Below are positions 1 through 7,994 of a stretch of 64,000 nucleotides of DNA, piece after piece (the stretch's first letter is position 1; each line of letters opens with the position of its first letter). The DNA is taken from the NCBI RefSeq assembly GCF_900100075.1, contig NZ_FNEG01000002.1:558001-622000 (forward strand), given 5' to 3'. Both the position numbers and the translations under genes were made by a program. Source of the DNA: Chryseobacterium jejuense (lineage in GTDB: Bacteria > Bacteroidota > Bacteroidia > Flavobacteriales > Weeksellaceae). A model generated the notes under the pieces. The model saw nothing but the letters and a program-made list of their open reading frames with translations. It was not told where the DNA came from and did no database searches.

Positions 1-284
1 ATCATAGCTAAGAATCCAATTGGTTTTCCCAACATGATTCCCCGGATCAGTTTGACAATTCCCAAACAGCCAATACCCATTAGAAAATAAAAAGTTGTTG
101 GTGAAACTCTTCCCCCTACCGATTTTACGATAAAGATTGAGCCATAAAACCCCAGTACCAGAATTAAATAGAATTTCAGGAAATCTGGTCCCTTCAGTGT
201 TATCGGATTGAGTGTCTGATATTCAGCAATAAGCCATATACCACTTATTACAACCGGTATAAAATGAATGATTAGCTTTTTCAT
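1..284 (-). CDS. Hypothetical membrane protein, partial (cut by left edge)
   Basis: An open frame starts with ATG at 284 and runs off the left edge; 94 codons are visible. It is hydrophobic, with three probable membrane segments at about residues 4-20, 35-53 and 61-80, separated by short polar stretches. I do not recognise the family. It starts 30 bp after the stop of the Cys-Gly-tail protein on the same strand, so the two are probably co-transcribed. The even hydrophobic segments and an ATG preceded by A-rich sequence support a real gene. Confidence 0.6.
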   Translation of the reverse strand, partial: MKKLIIHFIPVVISGIWLIAEYQTLNPITLKGPDFLKFYLILVLGFYGSIFIVKSVGGRVSPTTFYFLMGIGCLGIVKLIRGIMLGKPIGFLAM

Positions 285-314
285 GATTGATTTTTATTTT
301 TTTTATTATTCTTT

Positions 315-1034
315 TTACCCGCCACATCCTCCGCAACCGCCACATCCCCCACCGCAGCCTCCGCCACAGCTACTTCCGCCACTGCAACTGCTTCCGCCAC
401 TACTTGAATCAGTATTTCCGCCATTATTATTTTTACCCTTTTTAATGGAAGAGATGATTCCCCCAAAAATGATAATTCCTACGAAGGAAAAGAAGATAGA
501 ACTGATTGTTGTTATCACCTCTCCAAGGCAGGAAGTAAGCAGCAGAATGAGCATCAGGAATGGGATAAACTTCCATATTTGCGATTTGTTTTTTGTTTTT
601 TCAGCATTGTTTCTATTCAGCCAAATATCCTCAGGAGCTTCAGACTGGAAAATATCCCGATAACTTTTTAAGGTGTCTGTAAACCAGTTCTGATGTTTAA
701 GCTTTTCATTAAATCCTCCTTTTGATGGATGGTGATGCAAGGGCCTTTTTAAAATATTCGGACAGAAATCTTCCCAGTAACTTTGGGTGTAAATTAAATG
801 CAGGTGCCAGACTTTATCCACAATTTCACTTGGAGAAGCTCCTTTGGGAAGGATGCAGCAGAGGTAGACAAACTTTTTATATTCTTCAATAGCTTTTCTG
901 GTAAATTCCAGGCTCCAGTTCTCTTCTTTTGCCAGTTTTTTCGAAAAAGGGAAATCGGCATCGGAAGCATCCAGTGAAAATCCCTGGATTCTGTTCCAAA
1001 GGGACTCATCTTTTAATAACATTCTTGTTTCCAT
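315..1034 (-). CDS. GRDP-like membrane protein with Cys-Gly-rich C-terminal tail
   Basis: A 239-residue protein if it starts at the ATG at 1034. The frame can be extended to a TTG at 1061, but an ATG start is preferred. Residues about 1-150 resemble the glycine-rich-domain-protein (GRDP/DUF1399) fold: VDKVWHLHLIYTQSYW at about 72-87 and a PLHHHPSKGG segment near 98-107. A hydrophobic stretch follows at about 157-200 with one or two membrane segments. The C-terminus is low-complexity Gly/Ser/Cys ending in repeated GGC units. Similar tails occur on other Bacteroidota membrane proteins whose function is unknown to me. The tail could bind metal or form disulfides, which is inference. It is divergent from the gene at 1149. 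Confidence 0.7.
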   Translation of the reverse strand: METRMLLKDESLWNRIQGFSLDASDADFPFSKKLAKEENWSLEFTRKAIEEYKKFVYLCCILPKGASPSEIVDKVWHLHLIYTQSYWEDFCPNILKRPLHHHPSKGGFNEKLKHQNWFTDTLKSYRDIFQSEAPEDIWLNRNNAEKTKNKSQIWKFIPFLMLILLLTSCLGEVITTISSIFFSFVGIIIFGGIISSIKKGKNNNGGNTDSSSGGSSCSGGSSCGGGCGGGCGGCGGCGG

Positions 1035-1148
1035 TGTTTTTTCTTTTGTTTTTCTACTCAAATTTCAATGGATTTCATAATATAAAAGTCGTTCAAAAAT
1101 CTTATTTGGTTTGATAAAAATCTTAAATTAGTCTTACAAAATCAAAAT

Positions 1149-2045
1149 ATGAAAAAGGAAGATATTCTGCATCTTGAAAAGCTGATGACTTTTTTAAGTC
1201 GGCATTTTTTAAAGAAAAATCATTGGGAAGATGTTACCAAAACCGAATGGTCGTACATCTGTGCTGAACTTAATGAGCTCATCATTGCTGAGCATTCGGA
1301 AAAGGAAATAAAGAAAAATCCCGATCTTCTGGGGACCAATTATCTTTATGAACACCTGATTATCAATAAATTGAAGAAATTCAGTCAAAATGAAAATGCT
1401 ATTTTAAGCAGGCCGAATCTTGCAAAATTAAGTTTGATTGTCAAGGTTTTAGGATACTCCAATTATATTGATTTTATCAATTCCAATACGGAATCTTTCA
1501 ACTTTAATGATCTTAAGATTGACATGAACAATGTGAATCAGAATACAGCCCTTTTAGACCGTCTTGTAGGCTGTTGGTATTCATATAACAGAAATCTTCC
1601 TGAAAATCCCATACAGGCCCGGGAAGACAGGATATGGCGTTCTGCTATGGAAATCTACAAGTCTGAAACCACTGGAGAGTATTTTATAGAAAGAAGTGGC
1701 GGGGATCACCATAAATATTTCGGAAAAGTAACGGCATATTCCGATTATATTTTTATCATCATGAACAGCAATACTTTTATCCGGCAAAGACACTTTATAT
1801 CAAGAATAAAAGATAGCAAGGAAAAGCTCAAAAACCCAGATTATAAGCTGCATGAGCTTCACTTTATCAGCACCTGTATCAGCTTTAACCAAGAACCTAT
1901 TGCCCTGTTTGAAATCTTCCGGAAAGCTGACAGAAAAAGTTTCATTTCGGATTCTATCAGCTTCCCAATCGACAGTGATGAGATTCCGGAATCTATTCTT
2001 AAACAGCTTGAGGATACTGAGTCTAACAGGATTGATTATAGGTAA
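1149..2045 (+). CDS. Hypothetical protein, 298 aa
   Basis: An ATG start and 298 codons with an even, soluble composition and no signal peptide or membrane segment. I do not recognise the family. The N-terminal third is helical and charged (Lys/Glu-rich). The C-terminal part has alternating hydrophobic and aromatic residues suggesting a beta-rich domain, with a WYSYNR motif near residue 143 and a GGDHHKYFGK stretch near 183. It is transcribed divergently from the Cys-Gly-tail gene across about 115 bp that would hold both promoters. The C-terminus is followed directly by G-rich degenerate repeats. Confidence 0.7.
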   Translation: MKKEDILHLEKLMTFLSRHFLKKNHWEDVTKTEWSYICAELNELIIAEHSEKEIKKNPDLLGTNYLYEHLIINKLKKFSQNENAILSRPNLAKLSLIVKVLGYSNYIDFINSNTESFNFNDLKIDMNNVNQNTALLDRLVGCWYSYNRNLPENPIQAREDRIWRSAMEIYKSETTGEYFIERSGGDHHKYFGKVTAYSDYIFIIMNSNTFIRQRHFISRIKDSKEKLKNPDYKLHELHFISTCISFNQEPIALFEIFRKADRKSFISDSISFPIDSDEIPESILKQLEDTESNRIDYR

Positions 2046-2046
2046 A

Positions 2047-2083
2047 CGAGGTGCGGAGTACGAGTTTTCGAGGTGTGGGGTGC
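2047..2083. repeat. Short G-rich degenerate direct repeat
   Basis: Immediately after the stop codon at 2045, the unit cgaggtgcgg (2047-2056) recurs as cgaggtgtgg (2069-2078) with an extra cgag between, at a 22-bp step. The composition is far more G-rich than its surroundings. It may be a remnant of a dispersed intergenic element. No coding function is visible. Confidence 0.4.
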
Positions 2084-2197
2084 AGGATGAAGTACAGTTT
2101 TTAGGAGTGGGGAAGATATTTTTTATTTTTTGAAGTTTTTCTGTAACGTATCCTGAATTGTCATACTTACTGAGTAAACAACAATAAAAGATATATT

Positions 2198-2404
2198 ATG
2201 AAAACTTCTACATTCAACAATCAGTTCGCATCTGCCAACAGTGTTTTAATATGGGTTGTCTCTATGCTTTTAGGGTATCATATTTACCAGGAAATCTACC
2301 ATCCGGAAAAATCAGATCTTTTTATTTGTGTTATTCTGGTAGCGCTTACTTCAGTAATGGTTCAGAAATATGGAACCATTACCGATGGAAAAAAGAAAAT
2401 ATAA
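2198..2404 (+). CDS. Small hypothetical membrane protein, 68 aa
   Basis: A small ORF with an ATG start and two hydrophobic segments, at about residues 14-30 (SVLIWVVSMLLGYHIY) and 41-56 (LFICVILVALTSVMVQ), joined by a short polar HPEKSD loop, with a basic GKKKI C-terminus. This is a plausible two-helix inner-membrane protein. I do not recognise the family. A rho-independent terminator-like hairpin follows about 27 bp after the stop, which supports it being a real single-gene unit. Confidence 0.5.
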   Translation: MKTSTFNNQFASANSVLIWVVSMLLGYHIYQEIYHPEKSDLFICVILVALTSVMVQKYGTITDGKKKI

Positions 2405-2430
2405 ACATCATCATCTATTCACCATATCTA

Positions 2431-2466
2431 CCCGAAGCAAAATTGTTTCGGGTTTATTTTTATTTG
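2431..2466 (+). terminator. Probable rho-independent terminator
   Basis: A cccgaa / ttcggg stem (2431-2452) around an A/T-rich loop is followed by a T-rich run (tttatttttattt). It sits just downstream of the 68-aa ORF ending at 2404. Confidence 0.6.
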
Positions 2467-2565
2467 TCTTATGCCTGGAATACTTTTAGCCTTTAAAAAT
2501 CAATACTTTACTGCAATAATTGCCTAATTTCATTGTTCTAAATATGAACCCTCAATGATCTTGCT

Positions 2566-3792
2566 ATGGAATATTATGAATTGTATGAAGTTTTGAAAAG
2601 GCATTTTGATTCCAGAAAAGAGATTGTGGAAATCAGGGATTTGAACATAACCATTGAGTCTATTCCTTTTGAATCTAAGGTTTCTGACCTTCTTCATGGT
2701 TCTGAGAATACGGATTGTCTTAACCACAATCAATCATTAAAAATCAATGAAAATGCCTATCAGGTATATCATCAGCCTTCAATAGATATCAAAGATTTTG
2801 ATATTGAATGCAATAAAAAGTTTGAGTATCATATTCTTAAAAGGGCTGATGTAGAAACAGCTGATGGCTGTATTATCTTTTTCCATGGGCTGAATGAGAA
2901 GAAATGGGATAAGTATCTTCCATGGGCTTATGAGTTAGCTCAGAAAACCCGTAAAGCGGTTATGCTATTTCCGATTGCCTTTCATATGGATCGTGCTGAA
3001 GCAATATGGAGCGACCGTCATCAGATGACAGAAATTGTTAAGTTCAGAAAGGAAAAATATCCTGAAAACACTCATTTTTCTTATGTGAATGCTGCCACAA
3101 GTTCCAGACTGGAAGCTCACCCACAACGAATTTTCTGGTCAGGATTACAAACCTATTCAGATATCATTGAAGTAGTGAAGGAAATTAAAGCCCACAAGGT
3201 TAAAAGTATAGCTCCGGATGCAAGCCTTGATTTGTTTGGATATTCAATAGGCTCATTTCTTTCCATGATTATCAAAATGGCTGATCCACATGGTTTTTTC
3301 ACTGCATCCAAAGTTTTTTGTTTTTGTGGCGGCATGACCATTGACCGGATGTTTCCGATATCCAAATATATTATGGATTCCCAGGCTACGATTAAAATGC
3401 AGTCTGTTTTTACAGAGTTATTAAGTTCTGATTTTAAATTTGATAACAGGCTGAAACATTATCAGGATGATGAACTTCATCCACAAGAAAGCTGGTTTAA
3501 AAAAATGCTGCGATACAATTATTTCCAAAGAGAAAGAGAGGAAAGAATTCATGAGATTCAGTCTCAGATCAAAGCTTATGTTTTGGAAAAAGATAGTGTT
3601 GCACCTCCCATGGAAGCCTTAAACACCCTGCAGGGTGGCTACAGAAATATCAATGTAAGTGTTGAAATAAAGGATTATCCTTTTGATTATTCTCATATGG
3701 TTCCTTTTCCGCTGACGCATAAGCACAAGACTGAAATAACAGAAGCTTTTCATCAGTTTACAAAATCTGCCAGTGATTTTTATTCCCGGTAA
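2566..3792 (+). CDS. Alpha/beta-hydrolase-like protein (resembles DUF6051)
   Basis: A 408-residue cytoplasmic protein with no signal peptide. A hydrolase core is visible: strand plus oxyanion-type motif IIFFHGLNEKKW at about 103-114, and a nucleophile elbow LFGYSIGSF with Ser227. A candidate catalytic His is in DYSHMVPF near residue 380. The long N-terminal (1-90) and helical insertion (about 260-340, charged and Glu/Arg-rich) regions are not part of a minimal hydrolase. From memory it resembles the Bacteroidota family DUF6051; no substrate is known to me. It stands alone on the plus strand and converges on the LytTR regulator gene. Confidence 0.7.
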   Translation: MEYYELYEVLKRHFDSRKEIVEIRDLNITIESIPFESKVSDLLHGSENTDCLNHNQSLKINENAYQVYHQPSIDIKDFDIECNKKFEYHILKRADVETADGCIIFFHGLNEKKWDKYLPWAYELAQKTRKAVMLFPIAFHMDRAEAIWSDRHQMTEIVKFRKEKYPENTHFSYVNAATSSRLEAHPQRIFWSGLQTYSDIIEVVKEIKAHKVKSIAPDASLDLFGYSIGSFLSMIIKMADPHGFFTASKVFCFCGGMTIDRMFPISKYIMDSQATIKMQSVFTELLSSDFKFDNRLKHYQDDELHPQESWFKKMLRYNYFQREREERIHEIQSQIKAYVLEKDSVAPPMEALNTLQGGYRNINVSVEIKDYPFDYSHMVPFPLTHKHKTEITEAFHQFTKSASDFYSR

Positions 3793-3901
3793 ATCAGGCT
3801 GAAAAAATGGAGAGGAGAAGTCTGAAAAGAAGTAAAATGAGGTCCATGATTCTGTTTTTTGGTGATTAGTGATGTGGGCTTTGTGGAAATAACTTCTCAG
3901 T

Positions 3902-4645
3902 TTAACTTACTAACCAGTCTTTGAAGTCTTTCACCCGGTCCCTGCTTACGGTTATTTCCTCTTGGGGCTGAAATTCGAGATCTACTTTGTAGTAAGGTGA
4001 GGTATGAATGTTTTTGATATAATCAGAATTGATAATAAATTGCCTGTTAACACGGAAAAACTTTTTTTCGTCCAGAATTTCCGCCAGTTCATCCAATGTA
4101 AAATCTGATGGATAGGAACGATCATCTGTCTGAAGATACACAATCTTATTCTCACTGAAAAAACAACTTATTTCCTGGGTCTGAACAATTTTCAGGTTGT
4201 ATCCTATTTTTACTAAAACCCTTGAAAGAATAGATTTTTCTTTTCTTATCAGCTGCTTGATATCCTGAGATCCGATGTCATTATTGGAAGGAAGAAAAGA
4301 CTTGAATTTCTCAATAGCTCCTGAAAGATCTTCTTCAAGAATTGGTTTCAACAGGTAATCTATACTATTTAATTTAAAGGCTTTTAGGGTATACTGATCA
4401 AATGCTGTTGTATAAATGATAAATCCTTTGGTAGGAATTTTTTCAAAGATATCGAATGACAATCCGTCTCCAAGAACAATGTCTGAAAAGATCAGCTGTG
4501 GATGCTCATTTTCAGAAAACCAGGCAACCCCCTCTTCTACAGATTCTATTTTAGTAACCACCTCAATATCAGGAAAATTACTCAACATTCTCTCTAATTT
4601 CCTTGAAGCTGGTTTTTCGTCTTCGATAATAACAGTCTTAATCAT
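3902..4645 (-). CDS. LytTR-family response regulator
   Basis: A 247-residue regulator. The receiver domain (about 1-115) shows the acidic pair E8/D9, the phospho-acceptor Asp55 in IFSDIVLGD, Thr80 and Lys100 in DYLLKP. A linker leads to a C-terminal LytTR DNA-binding domain (about 145-247) with the typical FRVNRQFIINSDYIKNI segment. LytTR domains bind direct repeats about 21 bp apart. Three such repeat pairs lie upstream of genes in this window (5365-5396, 7995-8026, 11151-11182). It is the last gene of the minus-strand cluster, 57 bp after a 2TM gene, and its partner kinase is about 2 kb upstream. Confidence 0.93.
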   Translation of the reverse strand: MIKTVIIEDEKPASRKLERMLSNFPDIEVVTKIESVEEGVAWFSENEHPQLIFSDIVLGDGLSFDIFEKIPTKGFIIYTTAFDQYTLKAFKLNSIDYLLKPILEEDLSGAIEKFKSFLPSNNDIGSQDIKQLIRKEKSILSRVLVKIGYNLKIVQTQEISCFFSENKIVYLQTDDRSYPSDFTLDELAEILDEKKFFRVNRQFIINSDYIKNIHTSPYYKVDLEFQPQEEITVSRDRVKDFKDWLVS

Positions 4646-4702
4646 TGAGCTCGTAGTTTTAGTTTTAAAATTTGGAAATAAAATTAGGTAAAATAATCAG
4701 AT

Positions 4703-4975
4703 TTAAAAATCTATCGTTTTTTTATTTTTTTCGGCTTCTTTTTCGATGATTCCTTTTTCCCATTCATCGTTAAATATGAATAAAGAGGTTGCTTTCATCA
4801 CCAGAATTAATGCCCAGATACCCAAAAATAAATGTCCACCAAAAATTTGATAACGCAATTCATCATTAAACCAGTCGTTCCCGATAATAATTGCTGATAT
4901 AATTCCAAACCACATTAGGTTTTTATAGAATTTTTTCACCTTCTGAACTCTGTTGTACGCACTGTTATAATCCAT
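4703..4975 (-). CDS. 2TM-domain protein
   Basis: A 90-residue protein with the 2TM-domain layout: an N-terminal helix (YNRVQKVKKFYKNL), two membrane helices at about 20-36 and 47-66, and a C-terminal charged helix beginning NDEWEKGIIEKE, which corresponds to the family's (S/N)WEEKKI motif. It lies 21 bp after the upstream 2TM gene and 57 bp before the LytTR regulator, so it is probably in the same transcript. Function of the family is not established. Its association with LytS-type kinases suggests a membrane accessory role, which is inference. Confidence 0.8.
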   Translation of the reverse strand: MDYNSAYNRVQKVKKFYKNLMWFGIISAIIIGNDWFNDELRYQIFGGHLFLGIWALILVMKATSLFIFNDEWEKGIIEKEAEKNKKTIDF

Positions 4976-4996
4976 GATTTATTGTTTTTAAAGTTA

Positions 4997-5287
4997 TTAT
5001 AATGTTTTCATTTTTCCTTTCTCTTCCTCCATCAGTTCTTTGATCTTCTTCTCTTCCCAGCTTTTCCCAATTCCGAATACTGTTACAGCATGAAATGCTA
5101 TTCCTATTCCCCATCCCAACATTGGCCATAAGAACCATAAATGGCCTGGAGACGTCATAAGGTTCAAAAAAGCTAAAAAGGGAATTACGATACAGTAAGA
5201 AGTAAGGTTTCCGTAGAATTCTTTCAATTCTTTTACTCTTTTAGCGGCTCTTTCGTAAGCAGTTGTTTCTTTATTAAAGGTTTCCAT
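4997..5287 (-). CDS. 2TM-domain protein
   Basis: A 96-residue 2TM-domain protein: an AAKRVKELKEFYGNL N-terminal helix, two membrane helices at about 28-48 and 54-72, then GKSWEEKKIKELMEEE. It is strikingly similar to the C-terminal 2TM domain of the histidine kinase encoded at 6608-7939 (shared SYCIVIPFL, GWGIG and SWxEKKI). It has its own promoter region: a TAnnTTTG box at 5326-5333, and 31 bp further upstream a LytTR-type direct-repeat pair (5365-5396). It heads a sub-operon with the second 2TM gene and the response regulator. Confidence 0.85.
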   Translation of the reverse strand: METFNKETTAYERAAKRVKELKEFYGNLTSYCIVIPFLAFLNLMTSPGHLWFLWPMLGWGIGIAFHAVTVFGIGKSWEEKKIKELMEEEKGKMKTL

Positions 5288-5325
5288 CTTTTTAATTTTT
5301 AAAGGTTAATTTGTTTTTCTTGAGT

Positions 5326-5333
5326 CAAATGTA
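5326..5333 (-). promoter_or_regulatory. TAnnTTTG -7 box of the 2TM operon
   Basis: On the minus strand it reads TACATTTG, matching the Bacteroidota -7 consensus TAnnTTTG. It lies 38 bp upstream of the ATG at 5287 and 31 bp downstream of the direct-repeat pair, as at the other two promoters. Confidence 0.6.
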
Positions 5334-5364
5334 TGGCGGAAAAGACCCTCCAATCAATTTTATA

Positions 5365-5396
5365 TGACCGAACGGTAGATTATGCTTCCCGAGTGG
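5365..5396 (-). promoter_or_regulatory. LytTR-type direct repeat pair, 2TM operon
   Basis: Plus-strand units tgaccgaacgg (5365-5375) and ttcccgagtgg (5386-5396) start 21 bp apart. They match the pairs at 7995-8026 and 11151-11182. LytTR regulators such as AgrA bind two direct repeats at this pitch. Confidence 0.6.
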
Positions 5397-5459
5397 TAAA
5401 AAACACAGATGAAATGAATTCTTATTGATTTGAAATCTGGATTACTTTGAATACTGATT

Positions 5460-5610
5460 GTTGGAAAACGCAAGGGCGCAAAGGAATAAAAAAGAATGGT
5501 GGGCTAAGACGCAAGAAAATCAAAGATTTTCAGCTAGTGTATATTTTAATGAAATATTCTATGTGTCTATGTGGTTACAAAAAACTAAACCACATAGGCA
5601 CATAGCCTTA
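5460..5610. repeat. Intergenic palindromic repeat region
   Basis: The 366-bp gap 5288-5653 has no gene. Its 5288-5400 part holds the promoter and repeats described separately. The rest contains two nested palindromes. One is gaaaatc-aaa-gattttc (5515-5531). The other is an 18-bp inverted repeat with one mismatch, ctatgtgtctatgtggtt (5559-5576) against 5588-5605, with an 11-nt loop. Upstream are repeated gcaaggGCGCAAagg-like motifs. I believe similar (a)accacatag palindromes are dispersed in Chryseobacterium and Flavobacterium intergenic DNA, but cannot verify that here. It could also act as a transcript end for the methyltransferase-like gene ending at 5654. Confidence 0.5.
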
Positions 5611-5653
5611 TAGACAAGATGTTAGAATAAAAATAATTCTATGGTAAGGAAAT

Positions 5654-6223
5654 TTAGTAAAGAAACGGGATGAGTTTTTTTGTTGTTTTTCTATATTCTA
5701 TGTATTCATCACCAAATTGTTCTACGAGAGCCTGTTCTTCAATTTTAATTCTGTAGGCAAAAGCTAAAAACGGAGGTAAAAAGGCTAAAACAAGCGACAG
5801 CCAGTTATTAAGGTACAATCCAAGTCCCAATGAGGTAAGCAGGGAAAAGGCGTAGGATGGATGCCTCAAATATTTATAAAAGCCTTCTTTTTTGATCTTG
5901 TGGTCTTCTTTAATGGTAACATCCACTGTAAAATATTTCCCTAAAGATCTGATAATGATAAATCTGAAAATAATCCCAATAATGATAAGCGCTTCTCCTA
6001 AATACATGATCCAGCTTTCATGGGTAATGGGCAATGTTGATAGATTAGAAATGGTTACGGCTGCTACAATTGAAAAAGGAATAGCCAGCCATAGAATATT
6101 AAGAGTAGATTTGTCCTTTCCTTTTCTATCATCTTTACCGGATTTCAGCATGTTTTTATAAAGAAACTCACTGAGAAACCACACAATCATAGATAGTATG
6201 TACAGAATTTGTAAAGCTTTCAT
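5654..6223 (-). CDS. Isoprenylcysteine carboxyl methyltransferase-like membrane protein
   Basis: A 189-residue polytopic membrane protein with about five helices. The C-terminal half carries the ICMT/PEMT-type signature: GFYKYLRHPSY (Arg120-His121-Pro122), a hydrophobic pair of helices, then RIKIEEQALVEQFGDEY with Glu162-Glu163 and a terminal TKKLIPFLY. In this family the RHPxY and EE residues bind S-adenosylmethionine, and bacterial members methylate unknown small molecules or lipids. It lies 89 bp after a 2TM gene inside the kinase cluster, on the same strand. Its substrate cannot be told from sequence. Confidence 0.85.
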   Translation of the reverse strand: MKALQILYILSMIVWFLSEFLYKNMLKSGKDDRKGKDKSTLNILWLAIPFSIVAAVTISNLSTLPITHESWIMYLGEALIIIGIIFRFIIIRSLGKYFTVDVTIKEDHKIKKEGFYKYLRHPSYAFSLLTSLGLGLYLNNWLSLVLAFLPPFLAFAYRIKIEEQALVEQFGDEYIEYRKTTKKLIPFLY

Positions 6224-6312
6224 TTTGATGATTATTTAAGGTGTTTTTAGTTGAAAAGTCAAAGAAAATCAAGAGATTTAATTAAGTTTTTGAATAAAAG
6301 CAGTCTTTTATC

Positions 6313-6621
6313 CTACAAATCTTTCTTCTCTTTTTCTATCAGTTCCCGGATCTTTTTTTCTTCCCAATTATGTAAATAACCGCTTTTTGAGAGAAAAATA
6401 GTAGCTGCATGGGCCAACAATCCAATACCCCAGAATGTGAGTGTAAAGAAATTTTTGAACTCGAAATAGCTTTCCCCAGGTTTCAGATGGGTATAATTGT
6501 AAAAAACAATCAATACATTCACAATAATATAGACAAATAAATGGGCATAAAAACCTCTTAACTTCTCTACATATCGTTTTGCTTTCTGATATTCAATATC
6601 ATTTTCGTCAAATTTTTCCAT
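6313..6621 (-). CDS. 2TM-domain protein, overlaps kinase gene
   Basis: A 102-residue 2TM-domain protein: AKRYVEKLRGFYAHL N-terminal helix, membrane helices at about 26-44 and 58-80, and NWEEKKIRELIEKEK at the C-terminus. Its ATG (6619-6621) lies inside the end of the histidine kinase gene, with a 14-bp overlap, which suggests translational coupling and a stoichiometric partnership with the kinase. It is the third free-standing 2TM protein of the cluster. Confidence 0.85.
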   Translation of the reverse strand: MEKFDENDIEYQKAKRYVEKLRGFYAHLFVYIIVNVLIVFYNYTHLKPGESYFEFKNFFTLTFWGIGLLAHAATIFLSKSGYLHNWEEKKIRELIEKEKKDL

Positions 6622-7939
6622 CGTTATTATTTTTTTGATTATTCATAATTTCACGAATCTTCTTTTCCTGCCAGGATTCTCCAACTCCAAAAACCTGAAA
6701 AGCATGAGAAGCTACCCCAATTCCCCATCCAAATACCGGAAACCAAAACCAATGAAATGAGCTTTTGGTAAAAAAGTTAATAAAGACTAAAAAGGGAATT
6801 ACAATACAGTAAGAAATGAGATTAATATAGAAATCCTTGATTTCCTTCATTCTCTTCTGGGCTTTCTTATACGCTTTAAGATCATCATCTTGTTTTTCAT
6901 TGACAATATTAGGTTTATTAATCAGCATCGGAAGTTTTACTTTAAAATAATCTTCAGATTTTTCAATGAAAACATTCCTTTTGGTAAGCAGAGAATAACG
7001 TTGTACAATATTAGCCAATCCAATTCCAGAGCTTTCTTTAATCTGCTCTCTTACCTGTAAATTATTCTCAATGCAAAGGATATCATCTTTTGAAAATATT
7101 CTGATGACCAATGGCTTTGATGAAGTGGCAAAATTGTGCTTGATACAGTTCTCTAAAAGAAGCTGCAAAGACAATGGTACAACATATTTTCGATAGTCTT
7201 CTTTCGTAACATCAAAAATAAAATCAACGCTGTCTTCGAACCTTGTTTTTAAAAGATCACAGTAGGTTTTTGCAAATTCTATTTCATCTTCCACGGTTAC
7301 CAACTCTTTATCTTTCTGTTCAAGTACATAACGGTAAATCTTTGACATTGAAGCGGTAAACTTCTGTGCCTGATGAGGGTTTTCATCAATTAATGAACTT
7401 AAAACATTTAAAGAATTGAAAAGAAAATGAGGGTCCAGCTGATTTTTTAAACTTTCAAATTGTGCATTAGCAGACTTTGCAATGAGTTTCTGTTCTACCA
7501 CTTCTTTTCTGGAGGTCTTCTTCAGCTCCTGCATAAAGCTCTTTGCATGGAGAAAAGCAGAAATAAGCAATGCTATATTAATGGTAAACCAATTGGCAAA
7601 ATTATATTCTCCGGAAAAATATTCTCCTGTTGTAGCCGCTTTTTGGATGATTACAAAATTGATGTAATTACAAAAATAGACCAATATGATATTGACAATA
7701 ATAACGGAAATAATACTTATCACCGCTCTTTTGGACATATCTTCAGACCAAGGGAACCTTTTATTAAGAAAGGTATTGAGGGCTCCATTCCCGCCTCCCA
7801 AAACAAAAGCATACATCAATGAAATGAGTATGGTTAATCCAAAGTTTTCCAGATTTTTCTCTTCTGTAAATGCAAAAAAGAAAAACATAGAGACTAGGAA
7901 TGAAATCCAAAGTATGGTAATAATATTCTTACGTTTCAT
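6608..7939 (-). CDS. LytS-type sensor histidine kinase with C-terminal 2TM domain
   Basis: 443 residues from the ATG at 7939. A TTG 15 codons upstream is in frame, but the promoter box at 7957-7964 argues for the ATG. Four membrane helices (about residues 5-135) are followed by a coiled segment and a His_kinase domain with LDPHFLFNSLN, phospho-acceptor His171. A HATPase region follows with LLENCIKHN and SSGIGLANIVQRY. Unusually, residues about 355-435 form a complete 2TM domain (AQKRMKEIKDFYINL, two helices, ESWQEKKIREI), so the catalytic core is tethered to the membrane at both ends. It presumably phosphorylates the LytTR regulator at 3902-4645. Its own promoter carries LytTR-type repeats, implying autoregulation. 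Confidence 0.9.
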   Translation of the reverse strand: MKRKNIITILWISFLVSMFFFFAFTEEKNLENFGLTILISLMYAFVLGGGNGALNTFLNKRFPWSEDMSKRAVISIISVIIVNIILVYFCNYINFVIIQKAATTGEYFSGEYNFANWFTINIALLISAFLHAKSFMQELKKTSRKEVVEQKLIAKSANAQFESLKNQLDPHFLFNSLNVLSSLIDENPHQAQKFTASMSKIYRYVLEQKDKELVTVEDEIEFAKTYCDLLKTRFEDSVDFIFDVTKEDYRKYVVPLSLQLLLENCIKHNFATSSKPLVIRIFSKDDILCIENNLQVREQIKESSGIGLANIVQRYSLLTKRNVFIEKSEDYFKVKLPMLINKPNIVNEKQDDDLKAYKKAQKRMKEIKDFYINLISYCIVIPFLVFINFFTKSSFHWFWFPVFGWGIGVASHAFQVFGVGESWQEKKIREIMNNQKNNNDGKI

Positions 7940-7956
7940 GATACGTTTTCTTGATT

Positions 7957-7964
7957 CAAAATTA
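7957..7964 (-). promoter_or_regulatory. TAnnTTTG -7 box of the histidine kinase gene
   Basis: It reads TAATTTTG on the minus strand, 17 bp upstream of the ATG at 7939 and exactly 30 bp downstream of the direct-repeat pair. Confidence 0.6.
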
Positions 7965-7994
7965 GCTTTTATTAAAGGTATCAAAAATTATTTC

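Noticed and set aside
268..663. 131-codon plus-strand frame rich in Pro over the Cys-Gly tail
   Set aside because: It is the antisense reading of the Gly-Cys repeats; the minus-strand gene has recognisable motifs.
2153..2174. ctgaa / ctgag pair before the 68-aa gene as a LytTR site
   Set aside because: The pitch is 17 bp instead of 21 and the flanking bases do not match the other pairs.
7940..7984. TTG start 15 codons upstream for the histidine kinase
   Set aside because: It would place the start upstream of the -7 box at 7957-7964; the ATG at 7939 fits promoter and family length.
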